64,000 nt of DNA from Fluviicola sp. (GTDB taxonomy: Bacteria; Bacteroidota; Bacteroidia; Flavobacteriales_D; Crocinitomicaceae). Every line of letters starts with the position of its first letter. Positions within the stretch are counted from its first letter, which is position 1. The stretch is taken from positions 124,001 through 188,000 of the forward strand of contig NZ_JAQSWB010000009.1 of assembly GCF_029266855.1 (NCBI RefSeq), read 5' to 3'. Position numbers and translations under genes: made by a program. Under the pieces are notes generated by a model. It saw only the letters and a program-made list of their open reading frames with translations, was not told the DNA's origin and did no database searches. Of this stretch, positions 42,847-51,584 are shown in pieces.

Positions 42847-43466
42847 TTGATGGGGCATTTGGATTGTTTCATTGCTTCAGCAAGCTGCTGATCACTGGAA
42901 GTTCTTGTATTCAGATCATCGATGATTCTCGTGAAATCAACTTCATTTCTGTTTTGAGACAGTTTAAAAGCTGCTTCTACTTGTTGGATCTCAATCCGGA
43001 AACCGACAATTTCCTGCATATAGGCAGCAATTAAATCTGTCGGCCATTGAGTCATTTGAACTTTATTTTCGCGGTTCGCTTCAAACGAGTCTACCAGGCA
43101 ACTCAAATGTTTTTTTAATTCCTGCGGAGTTAAACGAACGATTCTGCCTGAAACGTGAACAGCTTCATAATTGTACGTTGGAACATTGACATGTGTATAA
43201 ACCGAGGAAGAAATATATCCATGGGCTCCCAAAACGATCATTTTCCCCTGGTTTACCTCCGAAATTGCAGAAATGATAGGGTTTTCCTTCGCTACGTGAA
43301 ACTCAAGATAATTCCCGGAAGCTTCAAATTCACAGGTAAATGGAATGTGAACAAGAGCAGGAATTCCATCCGAACCGTTTACAGCCAAAGAACCAAAGGG
43401 ATGCTGTTCTAAAAATGTTAGAATCAACTCCCGATCTTTCAGCTCAAAGTCCTTTGGAATATACAT
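42843..43466 (-). CDS. PaiB-family FMN-binding protein
   Basis: A 207-residue protein of the FMN-binding negative regulator/PaiB family, which has a split-barrel flavin-binding fold. Family blocks are visible: MYIPKDFELKDRELILTFLEQHPFGSLAVN, HIPFTCEFE, LEFHVAKENP, GAHGYISSSVYTHVNVPTYNYEAVHVSGRI and the C-terminal MQEIVGFRIEIQQVEAAFKLSQNR. Bacillus PaiB was described as a regulator with PaiA, but many homologues have no known role. Here it is the first gene of an operon with an iron-type ABC importer (ATGA overlap), suggesting a job in processing the imported compound. The start is chosen by family alignment; an upstream ATG lacks homology. Confidence 0.88.
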   Translation of the reverse strand: MYIPKDFELKDRELILTFLEQHPFGSLAVNGSDGIPALVHIPFTCEFEASGNYLEFHVAKENPIISAISEVNQGKMIVLGAHGYISSSVYTHVNVPTYNYEAVHVSGRIVRLTPQELKKHLSCLVDSFEANRENKVQMTQWPTDLIAAYMQEIVGFRIEIQQVEAAFKLSQNRNEVDFTRIIDDLNTRTSSDQQLAEAMKQSKCPIK

Positions 43467-43470
43467 AAAG

Positions 43471-43478
43471 CAAATATA
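43471..43478 (-). promoter_or_regulatory. -7 element four bases before the PaiB-like gene
   Basis: TATATTTG on the minus strand, then CTTT and ATG, the same spacing as for mnmD, murB and the MFS gene. No good -33 element is visible. Confidence 0.45.
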
Positions 43479-43545
43479 CCATTTCGGAATCAACTGCCCG
43501 GTTATGGAATGAGATAATTGAACTAACTTTGTAAAAAACTGTTTC

Positions 43546-44769
43546 ATGTTATTTTCAGATTATCCCATCTCCAAAGAAATTAAAGCTCAATTGGAAGTTT
43601 TAGGTTTTAAAAGACCTACTGACATTCAATTCAAAGCCATATCACCCATTCTAAACGGAGAGGATGTTTTTGGTATCGCACAAACCGGAACAGGAAAGAC
43701 TGCCGCTTTTGCTATTCCGATCATTCATAAACTAAGCAGTTCGAAAGCAAGGTCTAAAAGTCCCAGATGTATTGTCATGGCTCCTACCAGAGAACTTGCC
43801 GAACAAATCAAACAGGCATTCGAAAGTATTGCAGTAGGTTCTGATATTCGGATTACAGCAATTTTGGGAGGCTTGGAGCAAGACAAACAAATCCAGGAAC
43901 TGAAAAGAGGAACGGATGTCATTGTTGCAACTCCCGGACGTGTTTTCGATTTGCGTTCCCAGGGACATCTTTCGCTTGATTCAATTCAATTCCTGGTTCT
44001 TGACGAAGCTGACCGAATGCTTGAGTTGGGTTTTGCCCATGACATGAAAGCAATCCATAAACTTTCTCCTCAACGAAATCGTCAGACCTTATTTTTCTCT
44101 GCCACAATTGATAAAAAAATCAAGGCTTTAGCTTATGATTTGGTTAGAGATGCCATACGCATCCAAATTTCCCCGAAAGATCCGGTTGCGAAAAATATCG
44201 AACACGGATATATTAAGGTCGAAATGGATGATAAACGTTTTTTCCTGGAGAATATAATCAAGGAATATGAGACCTTAAAATACATTGTTTTTGTTCGAAC
44301 CAAAGTACGCTGCGAACGTGTTGTTGCTGCAATGGAGCGGGTCGGAATTCATTCCGAAGCACTTCATGGCGATGTGGAACAAAAAGAACGGTTTAAGGTC
44401 CTCGAGCGGTTTAAAGCTGGAGAAAACACCGTTCTGATCACAACAGATGTTGCGGCACGGGGAATCGACATTCAAGGCGTGGATTACGTGATCAATTACG
44501 ATCTTCCCGACCAGCCGGAACAATATGTCCATCGGATCGGACGAACCGGCCGCGGGGAAAACAAAGGTCAGGCGCTTTCCTTTTGCAGTAAGGATGAGGA
44601 GAAAACCCTGGAAGAAATCGAATTGTATTTGGGGTACGACATTGAAGAAATTGTAATCACAAAAGGCGATTACTCGGCGATTCTTAAAGACACGGAAGAT
44701 CTTACCTACGATTGGAAAAAACTCCTGGATGAGGCAAATGATGAAGACGGTACAAAAGACACCTGGTAG
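43546..44769 (+). CDS. DEAD-box RNA helicase (RhlE-like)
   Basis: ATP-dependent RNA helicase likely involved in ribosome assembly or RNA turnover. The 407 residues show the ordered motifs: Q motif (GFKRPTDIQFKAI), AQTGTGKTAAF (45-55), PTRELAEQI, GG and ATPGRV, VLDEADRMLELGF (DEAD), FFSATI (SAT), and in the second domain VFVRTK, TTDVAARGIDI and HRIGRTGR. There is no long RGG or basic tail; the C-terminus is acidic. It is divergent from the PaiB operon. TAACTTTG (43524-43531) lies 14 bases before the ATG. Confidence 0.95.
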   Translation: MLFSDYPISKEIKAQLEVLGFKRPTDIQFKAISPILNGEDVFGIAQTGTGKTAAFAIPIIHKLSSSKARSKSPRCIVMAPTRELAEQIKQAFESIAVGSDIRITAILGGLEQDKQIQELKRGTDVIVATPGRVFDLRSQGHLSLDSIQFLVLDEADRMLELGFAHDMKAIHKLSPQRNRQTLFFSATIDKKIKALAYDLVRDAIRIQISPKDPVAKNIEHGYIKVEMDDKRFFLENIIKEYETLKYIVFVRTKVRCERVVAAMERVGIHSEALHGDVEQKERFKVLERFKAGENTVLITTDVAARGIDIQGVDYVINYDLPDQPEQYVHRIGRTGRGENKGQALSFCSKDEEKTLEEIELYLGYDIEEIVITKGDYSAILKDTEDLTYDWKKLLDEANDEDGTKDTW

Positions 44770-44819
44770 CACAGAGTTCAAAAGGTTTAATTGAAATCCT
44801 CCTGAGCTTTTACAAAACA

Positions 44820-44847
44820 AAAAAAGACTGTCCTTTCAGACAGTCCT
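44820..44847 (-). terminator. Hairpin between converging genes
   Basis: GACTGTC (44826-44832) and GACAGTC (44839-44845) form a stem with a six-base loop. The minus-strand side is followed by seven T. It would end the small secreted-protein gene and perhaps the helicase message. Confidence 0.8.
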
Positions 44848-44867
44848 TCTTTCACTTACGCTATATG

Positions 44868-45284
44868 TTAATTAGAAGAAACTATGTCGTATTGAATATC
44901 AATTTGAGTAAGCTGTGCATCCATTTCATTCCAGGAATATAATTCTACATAAAGCCCGGTAGTTGAATCAAAAACTGTTACCCGGCGATCTTTTTGACGA
45001 TATGATTCATAAGATTTCGCGTCGAATAATTGTCTTTGAGAACGAAGAACCATTTGATTGTCGGCAAAACGGTAAGATTGTGCCATTACATAATTCAATT
45101 TCGCCAGCTTACGGGTATCCTTTTCCAATTCGACGCGTTGCTCTGTTGAAAAATTCGCCTGGATCAATCGCTGAGTAACCGGCGCGCAATCGGCGAATTT
45201 TTGAACAAGAGTAACGGTGTTAGTTTGAGAGAATCCTACGAAGCTTATACAAAGAAAAGCTAAAATGGTAAGTGTAGTTTTCAT
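44868..45284 (-). CDS. Small secreted protein of unknown function
   Basis: A 138-residue protein with a clear signal peptide (MKTTLTILAFLCISFVGFSQ); start at ATG 45284, which places the signal at the N-terminus. The mature part is polar, with a helical stretch (FSTEQRVELEKDTRKLAKLNYVMAQSYRFAD) and a C-terminal beta-rich half (RRVTVFDSTTGLYVELYSWNEMDAQLTQIDIQYDI). There is one cysteine in the mature chain. I do not recognise the family. It is transcribed alone. Confidence 0.75.
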   Translation of the reverse strand: MKTTLTILAFLCISFVGFSQTNTVTLVQKFADCAPVTQRLIQANFSTEQRVELEKDTRKLAKLNYVMAQSYRFADNQMVLRSQRQLFDAKSYESYRQKDRRVTVFDSTTGLYVELYSWNEMDAQLTQIDIQYDIVSSN

Positions 45285-45530
45285 AGCAGTGTGTTTTAAG
45301 ATGATCTCAATAATGATTTTCATTATTAACTATCTAAAAGCTATGAAATATTAAAGTAAGAATCAAATCTGTGCGAATCCTAACAATTCAACTCAACGAA
45401 ACAAACCGCATATTTACTGATACTCGCAGAATATCAGCCAAAACACGTAATTCATCACAAACCTTGTTTCAGTCATTATGCAGGCATAAATATTCGTTCA
45501 AAAACCTGTTCTGCTCATTTAAGCAGGCTT

Positions 45531-46553
45531 TTAAAAAATATTTACTTCCCGCTCCAGGCTTACTCCGAATTTGGACTCAATATCAGCAATAATCAGAGCA
45601 GATAAATCGTAGATTTCTTGTCCGCTTGCGCCTCCGTAATTAACCAAAACCAAAGCCTGCTTCTCATGAACGCCACAGTTTCCTATACGCTTGCCTTTCC
45701 ATCCTGCTTTTTCAATGAGCCAGCCGGCCGCCAGTTTCTCTTCCCCCTGCTCCTGAGGATAGTGAGGTACATCCGGATAATTCTTCAGAATTTGTTCGAA
45801 AACTGACTTTGAAACAACCGGGTTTTTGAAAAAACTCCCAGCATTGCCAAGTACTTTCGGATCCGGAAGTTTGCTTCTTCGAATATTCATTACTGCCTGA
45901 CTTACTGCTTCGACCGTAATTTCATTGACACCTAATTTCTCGATTTCAGATTGAATAGCTCCGTAAGTCGTATTAATCTTTGGATTTTTGGATAACTTGT
46001 ATGAAACGGAAACGATCACATACTGATTTTTCAATGCCCTTTTGAAAACACTTTCACGGTAACCGAACTGACACTGCTCTTTATTAAAAGTATGGATTTC
46101 TGCAGAATCAATATGAAGGGCTTCCAATGAAACAAACGTATCCTTAAGTTCAGCTCCGTAAGCCCCGATATTTTGCATAGGGCTCGCACCCACACTTCCG
46201 GGAATCAGACTCAGGTTCTCTACTCCACCCCAACCTTTTTCCACAGTATATCTCACAAAAGAATGCCATTCAACTCCGGAACCAACCTTCAAAACAACAC
46301 TTGTTTCAGTCTCATTGATAATTTCAATCCCTGAAATTTCATTTTTAAGCACAAAAAAAGGCAAATCCTGTGTGAGCAAAATATTGCTTCCTCCGCCAAG
46401 AACAAATAAGGGAGTTTCTATCCCCACCTTCGAAAGTCTGTTCTGCAATAAATCCTTTAATTCATCAACGGATTTGAAACGTCCGAAGGCCTTTGCTTTA
46501 ACATCAATTCCAAAGGTATTGTATGGCTTTAAAGAAATGTTGTGTTCAATCAT
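45531..46553 (-). CDS. murB: UDP-N-acetylenolpyruvoylglucosamine reductase
   Basis: FAD enzyme that makes UDP-MurNAc with NADPH in peptidoglycan synthesis. The 340 residues correspond to the longer (E. coli-like, type I) MurB. The FAD domain has NTFGIDVKA, VLGGGSNILL, GVENLSLIPGSVGASPMQNIGAYG and a tyrosine-containing FGYRESVFK. The C-terminal domain has GNAGSFFKNP, the catalytic serine site, and GWLIEKAGWKGKRIGNCGVHEKQALVLVNYG. TACTTTTG ends four bases before the ATG, so the message may be leaderless. The upstream neighbour (sppA) is separated by a strong palindrome. Confidence 0.95.
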   Translation of the reverse strand: MIEHNISLKPYNTFGIDVKAKAFGRFKSVDELKDLLQNRLSKVGIETPLFVLGGGSNILLTQDLPFFVLKNEISGIEIINETETSVVLKVGSGVEWHSFVRYTVEKGWGGVENLSLIPGSVGASPMQNIGAYGAELKDTFVSLEALHIDSAEIHTFNKEQCQFGYRESVFKRALKNQYVIVSVSYKLSKNPKINTTYGAIQSEIEKLGVNEITVEAVSQAVMNIRRSKLPDPKVLGNAGSFFKNPVVSKSVFEQILKNYPDVPHYPQEQGEEKLAAGWLIEKAGWKGKRIGNCGVHEKQALVLVNYGGASGQEIYDLSALIIADIESKFGVSLEREVNIF

Positions 46554-46557
46554 GGTG

Positions 46558-46565
46558 CAAAAGTA
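46558..46565 (-). promoter_or_regulatory. -7 element four bases before murB
   Basis: TACTTTTG on the minus strand, then CACC and ATG. No clear -33 TTG at 19-21 bases; the sppA terminator palindrome lies directly upstream. Confidence 0.45.
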
Positions 46566-46578
46566 AGGAATTATAAAA

Positions 46579-46612
46579 ACAGTAGGGGCGAATAATTATT
46601 CGCCCCTACTGT
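46579..46612 (-). terminator. 34-bp perfect palindrome, terminator after sppA
   Basis: Two 17-base arms (ACAGTAGGGGCGAATAA and its exact reverse complement) meet without a loop. On the minus strand TTTTTAT follows, fitting a terminator for sppA, whose stop is 22 bases upstream. The GGGGCGAAT...ATTCGCCCC core resembles widespread small palindromic repeats, so it may be mobile or repeated elsewhere in the genome. Confidence 0.7.
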
Positions 46613-46633
46613 CTAATTTTATAGAATCAATTC

Positions 46634-48418
46634 TTAATGCAAATCAATCTCGTATGGCATTCTCATTTGAATCCCGCTGTATGATTCCAGTTTCATCAAT
46701 CGTTTTGTCAGGTCATCAATTACTTTCGGAATTGCGTTTTGTTTGACCTTCAATGATTCCTGGTCCTCCTGAGACAACTGCTCCAAAAGATCTTCAAACG
46801 GAACTTCTTTTACTTTTGGATAGTATTGCACCTTCGCTTCTTTGATTTTAGCTTCTTTGACTGCAAAAGCCAGGGCATCATTCATTCCGCCAAGTTTGTC
46901 AACCAAGCCAATTTTTAAAGCATCGGCACCTGTCCAAACCCGGCCGCGGGCAATTGTTTGAACCTGGCCTGTCGTCAATCCCCTGCCATCTGCTACACGT
47001 TTTTTAAATTGTGTATAGATCTGATCAACTTCCGTCTGGATCAAACTCATTTCTTCCGCAGTCAGCTTTCTATTCGTCGACAACACACTGTGCTTATTTG
47101 TTTGAACGCGATCAAAGGTCAATCCCAGTTTATTCTCCAGGAAAGCACCTGTATACGGAATCACCCCGAAAACACCTATCGAACCGGTAATTGTTGTTGG
47201 TTCGGCAAAAATCGTTGAAGCAGGCGTTGAAATATAATAACCACCTGAAGCGGCAACATCCCCCATTGAAACGATCACTTTCTTTTTCTTGGTTGTCAAC
47301 GACACCTCTCTCCAAATCTCCTCAGATGCCAAAGCACTTCCTCCAGGACTATTTACGCGGAAAACAACTACTTTGATATCATCATCATTTCGAACCTCTC
47401 TGAAATATTTACAGATCTTCGTGGAGGTCATTTCATCCCCGTCGACTGTTATGGCACCTTCCGCAACGATTACCGCCACATTTGCGGTTGAAGTTTCATT
47501 GCTGAATGCCAATTGTTTATTCTTAAATCCTTTCGTTGCATATTCTTCGAAAGTCATGATATCTTTCAAATCCTTCAATTTGGCTTTTTTCAGAATAATT
47601 TGCTCTACTTCATCACGGTATTTCGAAGCATCAATCAGTTTCAGTCTCACTGCATCATCCACACGCTGAATTTTTGCATTTTCGGCAATATCATTTAATT
47701 CGGCAACCGTTACTTTACGATCAGCAGCTATCTGAGAGCGGACATCCGACCAGATAGAAGACATGTAACGCTGGGTCTGCAACCTGCTGGAATCACTCAT
47801 ATCCGTTCTGAAATAAGGTTCTACCGCACTTTTAAAATCGTTGTTCGAACCACGGATCACCTGCATTTCAATACCCAACTTATCAAAAGTATTTTTGAAG
47901 AATGTCAATTCCCCTCCAAGACCGATGAATTCCATTGCCGAAGTGGAGAAACCATATACTTCATCAGAAACAGAACTAATGTAATACTGCTTTTGAGTAA
48001 TTACTTCACCATTCAAATAGGCAATCAAAAATTTTCCTGATTTTTTGAAATCCTTCAAAGCATTCCGGATTTCCATCGCAGTAGCATAGCCGCATCGGAC
48101 ATTCCCTAATTCCAGGTAAATACCCTTTACATGCTTATCTTCTTTCGCTTTTTCCAAACCAGTTAAAATATCCGCCAGACCGGTTGATTTATCCATTGAA
48201 AAATTGGAAGGGTTCAGAGTAGAAGAACTCCTTTCACCGATCGAACCGCTGAGCGTCATGTGTAAAACACTCGGATCTTTTCCCTCAGGTTCATCACCGA
48301 GCATTGATCCGAAAATGATCAGCCAAAAAATCCACCCGAAAACGGACAAAATCATAGAGGCTATTAATGATGGCCAAAATATGCGCCAAAAAGAAACTTT
48401 AACTGTAGACATAGACAT
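46634..48418 (-). CDS. sppA: Signal peptide peptidase SppA, 67K type
   Basis: Inner-membrane serine protease that degrades cleaved signal peptides. From ATG 48418 it has 594 residues: an N-terminal membrane helix (FWPSLIASMILSVFGWIFWLIIFGSM), an N-terminal S49 repeat carrying the catalytic lysine (Lys196 in FKSAVEPYFRTDMS) and a C-terminal repeat with the nucleophile Ser391 in GDVAASGGYYIS. NSPGGSALASEEI and RGRVWTGADALKIGLVDKLGG are further family blocks. ATG 48412 is an equally good start. A -7 element TATATTTG on the minus strand (48429-48436) leaves a leader of about 6-12 bases. Confidence 0.95.
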   Translation of the reverse strand: MSMSTVKVSFWRIFWPSLIASMILSVFGWIFWLIIFGSMLGDEPEGKDPSVLHMTLSGSIGERSSSTLNPSNFSMDKSTGLADILTGLEKAKEDKHVKGIYLELGNVRCGYATAMEIRNALKDFKKSGKFLIAYLNGEVITQKQYYISSVSDEVYGFSTSAMEFIGLGGELTFFKNTFDKLGIEMQVIRGSNNDFKSAVEPYFRTDMSDSSRLQTQRYMSSIWSDVRSQIAADRKVTVAELNDIAENAKIQRVDDAVRLKLIDASKYRDEVEQIILKKAKLKDLKDIMTFEEYATKGFKNKQLAFSNETSTANVAVIVAEGAITVDGDEMTSTKICKYFREVRNDDDIKVVVFRVNSPGGSALASEEIWREVSLTTKKKKVIVSMGDVAASGGYYISTPASTIFAEPTTITGSIGVFGVIPYTGAFLENKLGLTFDRVQTNKHSVLSTNRKLTAEEMSLIQTEVDQIYTQFKKRVADGRGLTTGQVQTIARGRVWTGADALKIGLVDKLGGMNDALAFAVKEAKIKEAKVQYYPKVKEVPFEDLLEQLSQEDQESLKVKQNAIPKVIDDLTKRLMKLESYSGIQMRMPYEIDLH

Positions 48419-48513
48419 AACTTTGAAACAAATATACACTCAAAAAAAAAGTCATTTCATCTTTAATGATGTAAGTTATCTTTACTCCATCAAAAGGACT
48501 AATATTGATTTGA

Positions 48514-49050
48514 ATGGTAAGTCAAAAGAAAAGCAACTTTAAGGAGTTAATATATATTGGTGTCGGAACAAATCTGGGGGATCGGCTCGGGAACATTCGG
48601 CATGCTATCGAGGAACTCAATCAATTTGACATTCAAATTATTCGCACGGCATCCGTCTACGAAACACCTGCCTGGGGCTTTGAATCAGACGATTTGTTTT
48701 TAAACACCGTCTTTGAGTGCTCAAGCCCAATAAAACCAATGGATTGTTTAAAAGCCACCCAATTTGTGGAAAAAAAAATAGGAAGAAAAAAGACTTTAAA
48801 AGAAGGATATGAATCCCGTATTATCGACTTGGATATCCTGCTGTTTAAAGATCAACAAATCTACTTGCCTGAGTTAACAATTCCACACACCTATATTACT
48901 GAAAGACAGTTTGTAATCACGCCCATGCACGAGTTGACGGATTCCTTTTTCTTTGATTCACTCAACAGTAATTTTGAGGAACTAAAAAACAAATTTAAAA
49001 ATTCCGATTTTCCATTCGTCGTTTATAATCCACCACTTGTCAAGCAATAA
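48514..49050 (+). CDS. folK: 2-amino-4-hydroxy-6-hydroxymethyldihydropteridine diphosphokinase
   Basis: HPPK of folate synthesis: it transfers diphosphate from ATP to the hydroxymethyl pterin. The 178 residues contain YIGVGTNLGDRLGNIRHAIEEL, the pterin-site TASVYETPAWGFESDDLFLNTV, and the magnesium-binding ESRIIDLDILLF. IPHTYITERQFVITPM closes the core. It is a single gene, divergent from sppA. The pathway partner folC is 27 kb away in this window. Confidence 0.93.
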   Translation: MVSQKKSNFKELIYIGVGTNLGDRLGNIRHAIEELNQFDIQIIRTASVYETPAWGFESDDLFLNTVFECSSPIKPMDCLKATQFVEKKIGRKKTLKEGYESRIIDLDILLFKDQQIYLPELTIPHTYITERQFVITPMHELTDSFFFDSLNSNFEELKNKFKNSDFPFVVYNPPLVKQ

Positions 49051-49132
49051 ATACAGATTAATCTTTCATAGGTTAAAAAATTATGTTTATTATTGCAAGG
49101 AATTTTATTAAGGTAGTAACTAACAATTGAAT

Positions 49133-50833
49133 ATGAGAAAGCAAAGTATCAAAGGATTAGCTTTTATCGCTGTAACTGGTTCGCTTGTTTCAAGTTGTGA
49201 TCTTCTAAAGGATCTAGAGTACACAGTAACTCCTAGCCCTCTTGAGATGCACGCTGACAGTGTACGCGTAAAAATTGACGTTAAATTCCCGGAGAAAGGA
49301 ATTAAGAAAAAGGCATATGCTGAAATCACTCCAAAATTAGCTGGAACATCGTTGAAAACGGTAACAGTTCAGGGAGAAAAAGCAACAGCGAATGGTACTG
49401 TAATTCAGTACAAACCAGGTGGAACAATGACGTATACGGATGTTATTCCATACAAGCCTGAGTTTGAATACACTGAGTTAATGGTAACTGGAAAAGTATT
49501 CAAAGGAGGAAAAGAAAAAGCAGGACAGTTTGAGGATAAAGAAATCGCAAAAGGTACTATTATCACTCCTTACTTAGTTAACAAAGATTTCAAGTGTATT
49601 TACGCGAAAGACGAGTTCAAACGTGTAAACGAAAAATCTGCAATCTCTCAGTACAATTACTTGAAAGGTAAGCATGATGTTCGTAAAACTGAATACAAGG
49701 ATACAGATATCGTGAATTTAGGAACATGGTTGACAGCTGCTCAATCTAACCCGAAAATCAATATCAAGTCAATTAATATTACAGGTTTTGCATCTCCTGA
49801 AGGTGAAGTAGCGTTCAACGACAACTTATCTACAGATCGTGCAAATTCAGGTAAAGCGGCTACAATTGAAGTTGCTAAAAAATCTAAAAACGAAAAAGCT
49901 TCAGGTGAAATTTACAACCTGGCTGGACGTGGTGAGGATTTTGACGGTTTCAAAGTTCAATTGGCTAAAAACACTGCAATTAAGCAAGAAGATAAAGATT
50001 TGATCTTACGTGTACTTCAAATGTATGCTGATCCGAATCAACGTGAGACTGAAATGAGAAACTTAGGGAAGTCTTTCACAGAATTGGACAAAAATGTTTT
50101 CCCATTATTGCGTCGTGCTGAAGTAAGCGTTGTTTACGATCTAACAGGATATTCTGATGAAGAATTGAAAGCTATTTCAACTTCAGATCCGCAAAAATTG
50201 ACTTTGGAGGAGTTGTTATTCACAGCTACTTTAACAGAAGATTTGAACGAGAAAGGTCGTTTGTACCGTGAAGCTGAGAAAAAAGATCCGTCTGATTACC
50301 GTGCAGCTAACAACGTTGGTGTTGTATTGTACAATCAAGGTAAAGTAGCGGAAGCTAAATCTCAATTCGAAAAAGCAAATGGTTTAAAAGACAATGCTAT
50401 CTCTAAAAACAACTTAGGTGCTGTTGCAGGAGTAAGCGGAGATCGTAAAAAAGCTGCTGACTTATTCGGACAAGCTGGTGGTGCAGGTGATGAAGTAAAT
50501 TACAACAAAGGAATCCTTGCGATCCAAAACGGTAAATACGCAGATGCAGTAAGCTCTTTCGGTGGAACTGCTTCTTTCAACAAAGCTTTAGCTCAATTGT
50601 TGAATGGTGATGCTGCTGCTTCAATCAAAACTATCGACGATTCTAACGATAAAGAATCAGGTCAAGGTTATTACCTGAAAGCAATTGCTGCAGCTCGTCA
50701 AAGTAAATTGACAGATGTTGTTAGCAACTTGAAAAATGCTATCGGTAAAGATGCTGCATGGAAAGCAAAAGCTGCTAAAGATCGTGAGTTCTTGAAGTAT
50801 GCTGAAGACGCTTCTATGTCTTTCATCAAGTAA
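49133..50833 (+). CDS. Lipoprotein with OmpA-like and TPR domains
   Basis: A 566-residue protein with a lipoprotein signal (MRKQSIKGLAFIAVTGSLVSSC). An N-terminal beta-rich region resembling an adhesin or outer-membrane assembly domain runs to about residue 165. An OmpA-like segment follows with INITGFASPEGEVAFNDNLSTDRANS (the GxASPEG and LSxxRA pattern). The C-terminal half holds TPR-like repeats (YRAANNVGVVLYNQGKVAEAKSQFEKANG, NNLGAVAGVSGDRKKAADLFGQA). Codons are strongly biased to GCT, GGT, CGT and AAA, unlike neighbours, which suggests very high expression. It may be a structural outer-membrane-peptidoglycan linker. The TTG six bases upstream is not used as the start. Confidence 0.82.
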   Translation: MRKQSIKGLAFIAVTGSLVSSCDLLKDLEYTVTPSPLEMHADSVRVKIDVKFPEKGIKKKAYAEITPKLAGTSLKTVTVQGEKATANGTVIQYKPGGTMTYTDVIPYKPEFEYTELMVTGKVFKGGKEKAGQFEDKEIAKGTIITPYLVNKDFKCIYAKDEFKRVNEKSAISQYNYLKGKHDVRKTEYKDTDIVNLGTWLTAAQSNPKINIKSINITGFASPEGEVAFNDNLSTDRANSGKAATIEVAKKSKNEKASGEIYNLAGRGEDFDGFKVQLAKNTAIKQEDKDLILRVLQMYADPNQRETEMRNLGKSFTELDKNVFPLLRRAEVSVVYDLTGYSDEELKAISTSDPQKLTLEELLFTATLTEDLNEKGRLYREAEKKDPSDYRAANNVGVVLYNQGKVAEAKSQFEKANGLKDNAISKNNLGAVAGVSGDRKKAADLFGQAGGAGDEVNYNKGILAIQNGKYADAVSSFGGTASFNKALAQLLNGDAAASIKTIDDSNDKESGQGYYLKAIAAARQSKLTDVVSNLKNAIGKDAAWKAKAAKDREFLKYAEDASMSFIK

Positions 50834-50855
50834 GGAATTAACTTCTTAAATATAG

Positions 50856-50889
50856 ACCCCGACATCGTTAGCGATCGTCGGGGTTTTTT
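50856..50889 (+). terminator. Terminator after the OmpA/TPR lipoprotein
   Basis: ACCCCGAC...GTCGGGGT stem with inner ATCG/CGAT pairing, then six T. Confidence 0.9.
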
Positions 50890-50926
50890 ATTACATTAGA
50901 AATCAGGAACAAGTAAATCCGTATTT

Positions 50927-51565
50927 ATGAACTCTATCTTTCTTCGCGCGAAACACTGGCAACTGTTCGTGCCTTTGGTGGCTATTCCATTTGTTACGTT
51001 CATTATTTTTGGTTTCGCGGTCGCTATTATCCTGTTAGGACATCCTTCTAAAGGACCTGAAGATACTGTCTGGATCTTTTACTTCTTCCCGCTCCTTTTT
51101 ATCCTTTGCGGATTCATTCAATTTGCCTGGTTCTGGAATGTCATTACCAAATTAAATCCATTGGTCCCAACCCGTAGAGGAAGATTTCCAATGAGAAGAA
51201 TCAAGCTGTTTTTCTTTATCCCGATAATCTATTTCTGCCTGGTTCCCTTTTTTGTCGCTTTTGTTGTTAACACAACAGCCATATCCAATCCTGGTGTTGG
51301 CCAAATGTTACAGTTGGGCATATTAGGATTTCTTGTTTTCATCCTTCACTTCTTCAGCATTTTCTGTATTCTTCACACGATCTATTTTGCAGCGAAAACC
51401 ATTCGAAGCGCTGAACTGAAAAGAAATGCAAGTTTTTCTAATTTTGCAGGTGATTTTTTCCTGATCTGGATCTTTCCAGTTGGGATTTGGTTTATACAAC
51501 CCCGGATCAATGCACTTCTGAACAAAGCGAATGATTCTTCAACCAGTGAAGAACTTATGGATTGA
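50927..51565 (+). CDS. Integral membrane protein of unknown function
   Basis: A 212-residue protein with about five hydrophobic segments: near residues 12-37, 48-70, 92-114, 126-152 and 172-192. The loops are short; a basic loop (RRGRFPMRRIK) after the second segment suggests its cytoplasmic side. The C-terminus is acidic and soluble. I do not recognise a family and see no catalytic motif. It is transcribed alone after a terminator and converges on the OmpA-family gene with 19 bases between the stops. Confidence 0.75.
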   Translation: MNSIFLRAKHWQLFVPLVAIPFVTFIIFGFAVAIILLGHPSKGPEDTVWIFYFFPLLFILCGFIQFAWFWNVITKLNPLVPTRRGRFPMRRIKLFFFIPIIYFCLVPFFVAFVVNTTAISNPGVGQMLQLGILGFLVFILHFFSIFCILHTIYFAAKTIRSAELKRNASFSNFAGDFFLIWIFPVGIWFIQPRINALLNKANDSSTSEELMD

Positions 51566-51584
51566 TTTTTAAAGTGGTTAAAAT

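Noticed and set aside
45371-45592. 73-codon frame between the small secreted protein and murB
   Set aside because: Overlaps the murB 3' end on the other strand and has no recognisable features.
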